The position numbers and the translations under genes are program-made. Shown here piece by piece: positions 1 through 10,027 of a DNA stretch of 25,975 nucleotides. The notes under the pieces are model-generated. The model was not told the DNA's origin and did no database searches. It saw only the letters and a list, made by a program, of their open reading frames with translations. Numbering within the stretch: position 1 is the stretch's first letter; each line of letters starts with the position of its first letter. The DNA is from Cruorifilaria tuberocauda (Eukaryota > Nematoda > Chromadorea > Rhabditida > Onchocercidae): assembly GCA_013365365.1 (NCBI GenBank), contig JABVXU010000686.1, forward strand, positions 1 to 25,975, given 5' to 3'.

Positions 1-137
1 TTTTGATCATTTCATGTTTTCAAAAAGGTTATTTTTGTTTATTTCATGCCTCCAAAAAGGTCATTTTTGATTATTTCATGCCTCCAAAAAGGTCATTTTC
101 GATTATTTTTAAAAATGGACCATTTTTGATTATTTCA
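1..137 (+). repeat. Tandem repeat of about 33 bp at the left edge
   Basis: Three to four copies of a unit with TTTTGATTATTTCATG, CCTCCAAAAAGGTCA are visible. The array is cut by the window start and decays towards 137. Confidence 0.88.
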
Positions 138-224
138 CACAGATGGTATTTTTATCTTTAGATGTTGCTATTTTATTCATCAAGATGATGAATTTTTGGT
201 ACGACACTGCGGTCTCTCTTTAAC

Positions 225-259
225 TTCTCTCTCCCTCTCTCTCTCTCTCTCTCCCTCTC
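225..259 (+). repeat. CT dinucleotide microsatellite
   Basis: An almost pure CT run interrupted by two CCC. It sits in a less AT-rich island (about 196-425) that could be a promoter or 5' UTR, see findings. Confidence 0.9.
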
Positions 260-426
260 AATTAAATAATCCTCCCACTCCGTCTCTCTTTCACATAAAG
301 CATTTGAAGTGTTCAGAACGATATGAAATGGTCGATGTGTGTAGGACGATGTTTGCGCATCTATCAGTACCGCATCATTCTCTCCGCAATTCCCTTTTCA
401 TTTCCCGTACTCTTCGCTTCTCAAGA

Positions 427-935
427 ACTTTTGCTGAAATGCTCATGCTTACTTTTCTCTTATCACCTTATCATTCTTCATTTATCAGCACTTATCAGTA
501 TTATATTCAAAATTTCTTCTGTACAATTAATGCAAGAATGAAAAAAGAAAAAGTTAAATAAAATTAATTAATTTTGCTTTTCCAAATTTTTCTTATCTTA
601 ACTTTTGATAAAATATTTACGCTTACTTTTCTCTTATCACCTTATCATTCTTCACCTTATTATCCTTGTCGTTCTTATCAGTACTTATCAGTGTTTATTT
701 ATTCAAAAATATTAATTTCCGCTGAGAACTAATATGCATGCATGAATGAAAAAAAAAAGTTGAATGAAATTAATTTTGCTTTTCCAAATTTTTCTCCTCG
801 CAACTTTTGATAAAATGCTCATACTTACTTTTCTTTTATCACCTTATCATTCTTCATTTATCAGTGCTTATCAGTACCATATTCAAAAATTGAAATTCTG
901 CATTTATCAGTATTTATCTATTCAAAAAACATAAT
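427..935 (+). repeat. Three-copy tandem repeat of about 175-200 bp
   Basis: Units start with ACTTTTG near 427, 601 and 803. Each has GCTTACTTTTCTCTTATCAC, CTTATCATTCTTCA, a TTATCAGTRCTTATCAGT motif and, in the first two, AATTAATTTTGCTTTTCCAAA. The third copy is shortened. Confidence 0.88.
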
Positions 936-1434
936 TATACTACAATGATTATATTGCAACATTACTATCATACAGTCTCTCTCTCTTTTTTTCGACTTTA
1001 TAATTAATAAAAATTTTTTGGGATTTCAATTTTTGAAATTTTTTTAAATTTCACTTTGTCAGTTCTCTTTCATCTTTCAAACTTATCTTTTTTCCTTATC
1101 AAATTTCTTTCAAAAATGTTTCAATTTTTCATTATATCTTTCTTTTTCACATCTGTTTATCGTATATAATGATTTTTGATCAAATTTTTTTTTTCTAACT
1201 TTTATTTCATTTTTAAATTATTTTTTTAATTACAGCAGTTATGTTCAAAGATTTAAATTTGAAAATTTAATGCAAAATAATTGAAAGTTGCATTTTTCTT
1301 TCGTAATTATTTAGTGAAAGTAAAATAATGAAGGTTAAATTTTAAGTATTTTTAATTTAAAGGAGTGGAGTATGGTGAAAGTCAAATTTTAGTATTTTTA
1401 ATTTATTCTATTAAATTTAGAAAGAAAATCAATG

Positions 1435-1710
1435 GTATAAAGTATGTTAGTGATAATGATATGTTTTTTTATTTCTTTAATTAATTTAGTTTTTTTTCAT
1501 TCATTATTTTACTTAGAAAAAAAACAAGTATTATAAAGTATATTAGTAATAAGTTATAAAGTATATCAGTGATAATGTTGTAAAGTATATTAGTGATAAT
1601 GTTCTTTCCTCTAATTAACTTAACTTTTTCCGGTGATTATTTTACTTAGAACAAAAAAAAGAGTGTTATAAAGTATATTAATGATAATGTCATCTTTCTT
1701 TTTATTCCTC
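1435..1710 (+). repeat. Dispersed AAAGTATATTAGTGATAATG motif
   Basis: The motif TAAAGTATATTAGTGATAATG occurs about five times with variants near 1438, 1533, 1558, 1583 and 1669, in longer units that also share TTTTACTTAGAA. The core resembles the satellite at the far right end of the window. Confidence 0.7.
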
Positions 1711-2532
1711 TAATTTAATTTTTTCAATAATTATTTTATGATTTTAATTAAATTTCTCTTGTAGCTTTTCTCTTACAAATATTATTAGAGTTTCCAAAAA
1801 AAAAAAAAACAAAAAGACCTGATTTATCACTGTAATTATATCATGATTTCCATATTTATACCATGATTTATATCATGATTTCTATATTTATACGTAGTAA
1901 AATACAATCGTCGTCTTTCATTGTTACCATTTCTTCAATAAGTGTGAGTGAAATTAATATAATTTGCATGAAAATATATTTATTTATTCTTCTCTCTTGA
2001 CCCCATCTTCAAAGTTCATCGGTTTTCAATTATGATTTATTCATGCAGTAATGGTAGCTTGATCTAAATCTAAAATCACTACAATTAGATTTGTTGGAAA
2101 AGAGGAAATGAACTATTTTCCTACCATATAAATAAATATACCATTTCTTTCCCTACAAAATTGATTTATAATTTGAATATCTCAAGGATAGAAATTTTGA
2201 ATGGAATAGAAAGTATAAATAAAAGTATATACTTTTATTATTGTATTCAAAAGTAATAATTTGAAAATACTTTCGCTTCATTTATTTCAACTATATTGTT
2301 ATTCGAGTAACAATATTACTTTCCTGGATTATAATATCCGCAGTAATTATCCGATAAAATTCCAATAAATTGAAATATTTTAATTTCTTATTTTTATTTC
2401 AAATTATATTCAATTGATTGTATTTCACGATAATTTTATTAGTATCGAATAGTAAAATCACTATAATTGTAAAATCATTGTAAAATAGTAGTGTGATTAG
2501 CATTAATAACAAACAGTCTTATCTTTAATTAT

Positions 2533-3050
2533 CTTTTACCTTTTATTGATTTTTTGCCCCTTACTTTTCACCTTTCACTTTTTACCGTTCACTTTTTACC
2601 TTTAACCTAACCGTTTACCTTTTACCTTTTATCTTTCACCGTTTACCTTTCACCTTTCACCTTTTACCTTTTACTTTTTACCTTTCACTTTTTACCTTTA
2701 ACCTAACCGTTTACCTTTTACCTTTCGCCTTTCACCTTTTACCTTTTACCTTTCACCTTTTACCTTTCACCTTTCACTTTTTACCTTTAACCTAACCTTT
2801 TACCTTTCACCTTTTACCTTTCACCTTTCACCTTTTACCTTTTACCTTTCACTTTTTACCTTTAACCTAACCGTTTACCTTTTACCTTTCACCTTTTACC
2901 TTATATGTTTCATCTTTTGCCTTTTACCTTTCACCGTTCACCTTTTACCTTTTACCTTTTACCTTTTACCTTTTACCTTTCACCTTTTACCTTTCACTTT
3001 TTATCTTTCACTTTTTACCTTTCGCCTTTTACCTTCTACATTTTACCTTT
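2533..3050 (+). repeat. Pyrimidine-biased ACCTTTTACCTTTC satellite
   Basis: About 0.5 kb of ACCTTT, ACCTTTT and CACCTTT words, almost without G on this strand. A longer higher-order unit is marked by TTTAACCTAACCGTTTACC near 2601, 2698 and 2861, and by a variant lacking CG near 2787. There is no coding potential. Confidence 0.95.
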
Positions 3051-3601
3051 CGAATTATGAGTATAACTTATACTTTAATAATACATCACTTCTAATTAAA
3101 CCTTTTTAGAAACTTTCTCTGTCAATAAGTATAGCCTGTTTTATCGTCAACCAAAAACTTTGAGAAGATAATTAGAAACGGAATTAGAAGATAGTAGTTA
3201 ATCTTGAATGGTATATTTACTTATAGCACTGTCATTTGATTTTTTAGTTATTGATTTATTGATTTCAAACTTCACACAATTTGATCAGTGAGAGTAAAGC
3301 TTAGAGAAATGAAGCTTAGAAAATATATTCTAACAGGAGTATAGTATTTTGTTTGAAAGAAACTTTGATAGCTATATCAAACTTATGAGAACTATGAATC
3401 AGCCAATGACTACTTGCTATCATTGATTATCATGATAACGATGAGTTGTTATAATTATGAATAATCATTTATGATATAGCTTTGCTTATATCTTATAGAT
3501 TATTGTGATTTATGAAGTGATCGATGTTTAGTGAGTTTAAGCTGTAAACTTTGAATAATTTGTCAATTTTTCTTAAAAAAACATATCATCATGATTAGCT
3601 T

Positions 3602-3800
3602 ATCATGATTGTTTGAAATATGATTACTTCTTCTTATCATAATCATGATTTTCTTATTCTTTATATATTTTCGAATTAATTTTTGTGATAAATATGACAG
3701 GTACTTATCATGATTATTTGAAATATGATTATTTCTTCTTATCATAATCATGATTCTTTTTATTCTTTCATATATTCTCGAATTAATTTTTGTGATAGGA
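3602..3800 (+). repeat. Two-copy 105-bp tandem repeat
   Basis: ATCATGATTRTTTGAAATAT starts copies at 3602 and 3707; both continue with TTCTTATCATAATCATGATT and CGAATTAATTTTTGTGATA. The minus strand is open through both copies only because of the repeat. Confidence 0.9.
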
Positions 3801-5589
3801 TTACGTGATTTTAAAAAACTTAATATGAAAAAAATCAAAAATAAAACAAGCTTAAGATGAAAAATTGTTAAAATTCGTTATTTCAATTTCATCAATAGGT
3901 TAAAATTACTTTCGCTTTTTAGGTTTTTTTTTATTAGCATGTGTTTATTTAAGATTTGTTAGAAAACTTGTTTTATGTCTTTTTCACTTCTCTAAAATTT
4001 CATCACTGTCGTATAATCTTTTCCAAACGATTCATCTTCTAGAGCTAAAATTAACAAAATTTTTTGATATTTTAGTCAACGAGTTAAATTTCGCTTTTTA
4101 TTTTCCAATTTTAATAAGCTTAAATAAGCTTAAATTGTAATTAAATGAAAATTCTGTTAAAACTTATATCGTTATCTTCTAATCAGTCATGATTGATCAT
4201 TTATCATTTTCCTCTAAATCACTTATATGGATTTGTGTCTGATAATTTATCATTTCTTTAAACAATTTTGATTACAGTTTCTGATACTTTTTGCGATTCA
4301 TTTATGATAGTCTTTTTTTTCCTGTTTGAAAAAATTATTCTAAATAATTAATTTTTAATTAACAATTTTGGTAAATAGGAAATGAAATTCTACTCATTAA
4401 TATTATAAATTATTACTATTAATTATAATTGCATTGTTACGATAGAAATATTCTTAGCTATAAAAATATAAAAATATTTCAAATGATCTATCTGAAATTT
4501 ATAATCATTTTCATTTTTGAATTATATTTCAGTATTTTATTTAATTTATTAAGTATTATTTTATTTGATGGAGAAAAATTCACGAAAAGAAAACTTTCAA
4601 ATTTTTTGATAAAGATGGAAAATATTTCAAGCATAAAAGTAAAATGATAAGAATAAATTGATTAGCATAGAGTTAAAATTAGTACATAAAATTTATTATA
4701 CTGTAATCGATTTTTACAAGTACTTTTATTTGAAAAGTACTTTATACATTCAATTCAGAAAAGTAAATATTCTCTTATAATATCAAATCAACATTTCTTA
4801 CGTAAATACTCCTTTCGTATTATACGTTTAATTTCGATTGAGAAAATTGAATTTAAAAATTCTATATTAACTTTATTTATCTTTGCATTAAAAAATATGC
4901 AATTTTTTTAATTTAATTGAAACTAAATTTTTCTGACTTTTTAACTTATTTTAATTTTAATAATTTTATTTCAATTTCAGTAATTAATTAAATTTTTGAA
5001 TCAAATAGCATTTTTAACAAAATGATTAAGTATTTTACAGATATCCTCGTTTAACAGATGTTATTCATTTGCATAATTAGCATAATCTATAGCTAACAAA
5101 ACGTGAAATGGAAATTACAATCTATTTATCCATGCATTTTTTTTTTCACAAAAAAAATGTTATGCTTGAAGATATATATTGTAAATCGACCTTTGATTCA
5201 AAAATTTTTCTAATTTGTATAAAAAAAAGAAATATTTTTAAAAATTAAATTAAATTTTTTAAAAAATTTATGGAAATTACGTAGAACTAAAATTACTATT
5301 TACTACTACGTAAAATTAATTGCTGCGTAGAATTACGTGCTTATCTCTTGTAGGTAAACTTTTTTATCTTCATACTAAATTTCTAAACAAAAATGAAATA
5401 TGCTAATTATCCGAGAGGATAAATTAATTAAATGACGAGAAAATAAAGGTAAAACAAATAATGATCGAATGTAATAATTAATCTTATTCTATTGATTTAA
5501 TTTTATCGATTAATTTTAAAATGATAAAAAGTAATTTGAAATTTTCAGTTACATTATATTTATTCAAATTTACAAATACCATAAAAATA

Positions 5590-5785
5590 CTTTATATTAT
5601 TTTTATGAATTGATTGAAAATTTCAATTCTGGTATTTATCGATCCGGAATTTGCAAGGCTATTAAAAATGTTTACAAATCATCATTGAAAATATTTATAT
5701 TACTCTTATGAATTGATTGAAATTTTTAATTCCGGTATTTATTGATTCAAAAATTTGAAAAGTTATTAAAAATATACAAATAAAT
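5590..5785 (+). repeat. Two-copy 103-bp tandem repeat
   Basis: ATGAATTGATTGAAA occurs at 5605 and 5708; both copies continue with a TTCYGGTATTTATYGATYC segment and CTATTAAAAAT-like sequence. Confidence 0.85.
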
Positions 5786-6629
5786 AAATATTCTTTTCGT
5801 TTTATCTTTCTCTTCTCAATCACTTCCGTATAGTAATGTTGCTCACTTTTTTTTTTTGTCGCAAAAATTAATGTTGCGCGAAATTTATTGATTTGATAGA
5901 AATTAAATTGATTGTTAAAAAAGGAAAAGAGAAATAAAGAGGAAGAGAAAGAAAGAAAGAAAGAAAGAAATAATTTTTTTGGTAAAACGAATAAATTACT
6001 TTTTATTATTTTCCAAACTATTTCATTCCTATCTTTATCTTTAAATTTTAAAAAAAAAGTTTTCATTAATTTTTTCTTCGTTTTTTTTTTTGAAGAGAAA
6101 TATAATGATTGAACGGTTAAATAAGAAATAATTTGTTTAATTTTAAATCATTTTAAATAATGATTTCCAGTTTTGCTAACGATATGATAAAACGTTAAGC
6201 TTTATTTTAAAGTTAAACTTAATAATATAAAGTAAACCTTAAGGTTAAACTCAAATAATTATTATCTGTAAAAATTTTTCATAAATTTTTTTTTAAATTT
6301 TAGAAATTCATAGGAGAGAAAACAATAATACTGATTTTGTTTTTGGTTCTCAATTTATAAAAAATGAATAGAATAGATTGTAAATTGATAGTTTGATTTG
6401 TTATGAAATAGTTAGTTAGTGTTAAGCGTATTCTTTTTTCAGTGATAAAATTATCACTGAATGAACGATTTGATAATTTATAAATTATTTATCCTTGAAA
6501 ATGACCGATTTGTGAAAATTCCATGATTGATATTTACGTGATTTAATCAAATCTTTCAGTTCATTTAAAGGTTTGTAACCAAATAATTACACCGAAAGAT
6601 GCAAGGACAAAATTTGTCTCTGTATTTAA

Positions 6630-6821
6630 ATGGTCAATTGTGAATTTTCTAATCATGATTTTAGAACTCATAGAAACAATCTTGATTGTGATAATGATTA
6701 TGATGATAATGATAATGATGATTGGTTAATGTTAGTAGTTCTTAATGATTCCGAGCTAAATTTCACTAATTATGAAAATGGTAATGATGATAACTTAACT
6801 TTAGTAGTTAGTTGTAAATGA
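6630..6821 (+). other. Possible small ORF (63 codons), Asn/Asp-rich
   Basis: An ATG-initiated frame reads MVNCEFSNHDFRTHRNNLDC, then an Asn/Asp run from GAT/AAT repeats, and two copies of a motif (DDWLMLVVLNDS and DDNLTLVVSCK). No similarity is recognised and no splice or promoter signal supports it. It most likely reflects imperfect GAT/AAT repeats, but the internal LxLVV duplication is noted. Confidence 0.15.
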
Positions 6822-9274
6822 TTACCCTAATAATAGCAATTACGATGTTGAACATCTCAACCGTGATGAGATGAATGATAATTTGATAGTGATAACTTTA
6901 TGATTCGGAATAAATTTCAATTTATGTCTCATAAAAAGTTCACTTAAGTAGCATTTGAATTTAAATTGCTACATTATGTAAAATTTGATAATTAATTAAA
7001 TTTCGTTAAACTGTTAGAATCTTTTTTCTCTTTATAGAAGTAACTTCGTCCTTCTTATAGCTACTTATCAATTTATTGACTTTTGAAGTTTTAAACAAAA
7101 ATATATATAAAAAAAATATGAGGTAAAAAGGAAGGTATGAATGTTCATATTAAATTTTTTCAATTCATAGACATATTTTTTAATATTCCTTAAATAAAAA
7201 ATAATAAAAGAAGTAATGAAAAAAACTATTTGTTTTTCAATTTTTTTTTTCGAAAACTTTTTTTAGGCGTAATTATTTCTGAAAAGTGAAATTATATTAT
7301 CATTATTTTTTTTCGGTACAAAATTACTTTTTTCCTTTTTTTTTCTCTCATTATTCCATAATTCTTTTTTTAGAAATATTATACATTTATTCAAATATTA
7401 ATCGAAAATAAAATATTTTCGAAACAAAAAAGAAAATAAATGTTCGATAATAATTAATTATTTTTACAAAAAGTTACATCTAAAAGAAAAATCTTTAACA
7501 GTATATTTAAATTAATATGTTATCTACTGTATTATCGTATCGTGTTATATTCAGGGATACGGTACATATATTTTCCTTATTCATTCATTCTCATCTCGGA
7601 ACTAAACTGCAACATCCTCAATTATCCCGATGATTTTTGTTAACCTGATTTATTACATTGTACAATATTGGAAAATAAAATTTTTCCATTCTTTTCTTTG
7701 GTTAAATTCATAACAATTTTATATCATTCGATAACTTCCCATTTTGTAAGTTTCCCATTTTATGAAAATTTCTAATTTAATTCAAAGGAATAATTCGAAA
7801 TTCTTTTTTTGTCAATCAAAAAAGCTAAAAATCAATAAAAGCTAATAAATATCTTTTTATATCATTCTTTATCACTTTTTATCTTTTTTTCAACATTGTT
7901 GAAAATTTAATTTATATTATTAAAATTTGCATTTGATTCTGATTTATTTGATTAAAATTTGATTTTAATTAAATTTTCATTTAAAATTGTATATTTTTTA
8001 TTAATCTAATTTTCCCTTCATTTTATCTAATTTTTATTTATTAAATTATTTAATTTTTATTAAGTTTAATATAATAACTTAAAAATTTGTTAAAAATCGA
8101 TCATGCAAAGTGAATAATAACGTTAGCATTAGAGCAAATCATTTCCAAGTAATATATGGCTTATCATGATATGATAGGGATATCATTAACACTGTTAATA
8201 TATCATTAACAGAAAATACTTCCATTTTTCGTATTCCTTTAATTATAGATTTATTTGAAAAATATTTTTCCATCCTGTTTTAATACGACTTAGGTAAGGT
8301 AATTTTATGTCATGATAATTTCATATCATATTCCAAACTAAATTCTATTTAAAAGTTAATATAAAATGAAATTTTGTTAATTCCGAAATTTGCGTTATAT
8401 TAAATTCCGTAAAATTAAAGTAATATTATACTCATTAATCATAATCATAACTATATTATATAAATCATAACTTAATCATAACTATATGATATAAATATAT
8501 TTTTAAATTATATTATACTTTTTGTATATTTTATTGAAATACTTGATTTTTTAAATATCTTTGTAAATTTTACTCAGTAACTGATTGACTATGATGATTA
8601 TTCCATTCATATACATTTCATTCGTTCAATTAGTTAGTTTATCATCATTGTTTAGTTCATTAATTAGTGAAAGAAAACAGAATGAAGTAAAGTTTTCTTT
8701 TCAAATTAAAGTGTGGTCGTAAATATTCGTACAGTTTACTTCTCGTTATCAACAAATTGTTAATGGAAACACTTTAAAAGTATTTCGATTAAGGTTATTT
8801 CAGGTTAATGAATGAAAGGATTTAAAAAATTGGGACATTCTAATTGGCTTAGTATCATTGGCCTCATTTTTCAAAAGGCCCAATACTTCTTCACCTAATT
8901 TATTCTTTAAAAATGAACATCTTTAAAATATTTCTGAAGTGTTTCGAATAAATTTTTTTATTCTGAAATTTTGTTAGAATAATTTTTTTTTTTAATTTTA
9001 CACGTATTTCTAAATATTTCTCTTTTTCTTGCATTTCATTAGCTTAAAATTAGCTTAAGATTTTCCGGAATCCTTTTGCTCATATAATAATTCATCTTTT
9101 CATGCAATTGATTACAATTCTTTTTTGATTCGTTTTTTTAAATTCATTTAAATCATTACATGAAAGCAAAAAACAATTTTATTAAAATGATTGATATAAA
9201 ATTTGGAATTTCATTTTAAAAGATTTTGTTGTATAGGATGATATAAATATCATCACACCTTTTAATTACAGTAT

Positions 9275-9401
9275 CTACAGTAACCTACTTTGCTTACAGT
9301 AACCTGTTCTGAAGATCGTTCTACAGTAACATATTCTTGAAATTATTCTACCGTAACCTATTCTAAAAATCATTCTACAGTAACTTATTTTGAAAATTAT
9401 T
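9275..9401 (+). repeat. 27-bp tandem repeat with CTACAGTAAC core
   Basis: Cores lie at 9275, 9294, 9321, 9348 and 9375; the last four are spaced exactly 27 bases. One has CTACCGTAAC. The unit ends in a TTCTGAARATCRTT-like stretch. Confidence 0.92.
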
Positions 9402-9826
9402 CATTCTTATCAATCAGCTTATCCCTTCTTTTTTATCAATTAACATAATTAGAATAAGTGAATTGATAAAATGATTAACAAACTAGTTGAAGTGATTTAC
9501 TCTCAGATATTTCTTACTAGATTTCTTGGAACTTTTTTCTCGATTTATGTTTTAAGTGCTATTTTCAATCAATTTTTCATTCCAAATTATATACCATACA
9601 GCAAAATAACAAAAATTATTTTAGAAATATGTGAAACAGAAACCAGAATATAAGTTTTACTGAAACATCCGGTAATCCGGAATAGATTAATTACGATCAA
9701 TTTTCATTTCTGATCTTCTTTACTTTGTCCGATCGAAATTTATCAGATATTTGAGAAAATGTATTTTTCTGTTTTGAATATTGCTTTAATTGATTTTTCT
9801 CTTGTCCAATGCTTACTTTTTTGCAG

Positions 9827-10027
9827 TACACGACGTACGGCTAATTCATTACGTGATCGAATGTATCGAACAGAAAATTCCCTAGAAGTATGGATTTTGG
9901 AAGCAAAAGGTGTTCCGGTTAAACGGAAATATTACTGCGAGATATGCCTCGATAAGACATTATATGCTCGAACATCAGCAAAACCACGTGGTGATATTTG
10001 CTTCTGGGGCGAGCATTTCTATTTCAG
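9827..10027 (+). CDS. gap-2: gap-2 exon 1 in window: basic linker and first half of C2 domain
   Basis: The acceptor is TTTTTTGCAG ending at 9826 and the donor is CAG|GTTTGC. The exon is phase 2 at both ends: it opens with the third base of a split codon and closes on AG. It encodes [16 protein letters not shown], a basic Ser-containing linker, then the C2 start [20 protein letters not shown] and the segment around LYARTSAKP and FWGEHFYF. These match the C2 domain of SynGAP/DAB2IP, where the domain assists Rap/Ras GAP activity and membrane contact. The frame stays open upstream of the acceptor to an ATG at 9759, but that stretch is pyrimidine-rich intron end. Confidence 0.95.

Larger units (their letters stand above)
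1..9826 (+). other. Upstream or long-intron DNA without a confirmed exon
   Basis: No ORF here shows nematode-like exon composition with matching splice sites, and I find no PH-domain segment. Since exon 1 begins in phase 2 after an acceptor, an upstream exon must exist, beyond the window or unseen within it. Apart from the listed repeats, the stretches 935-1430, 1720-2530, 3800-5590, 5790-6600, 6830-9270 and 9410-9740 are AT-rich filler with poly-A and poly-T runs. Modestly less AT-rich pockets occur near 7550-7640 and 8840-8900, with stops in all frames. Confidence 0.7.

Noticed and set aside
196..561. 121-codon plus ORF with LSLSLSLS run
   Set aside because: It begins at TTG, and its Ser/Leu run is the CT microsatellite; the second half lies in a tandem repeat.
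2601..2880. Internal telomere tract
   Set aside because: CCTAACC words occur singly inside a longer pyrimidine unit and never as tandem GCCTAA.
3563..3838. Minus-strand 91-codon ORF with internal repeat
   Set aside because: It spans the 105-bp tandem duplication and has no codon texture or signals; the repeat explains both the length and the internal similarity.
4429..4647. 72-codon plus ORF, Ile/Phe-rich
   Set aside because: Composition is that of random AT-rich DNA and no splice or start context supports it.
5695..6112. ORFs on both strands rich in Lys/Phe/Ser
   Set aside because: They are produced by AT-rich and GAAA-rich low-complexity sequence and overlap each other; no family features.
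7556..7640. Possible exon after TATATTCAG
   Set aside because: One frame stays open for about 25 codons but hits a stop before any donor; no family match.
8804..8930. Possible exon after a TTATTTCAG near 8803
   Set aside because: All three frames reach a stop within a few codons of the acceptor, although the following 8840-8900 stretch is less AT-rich.
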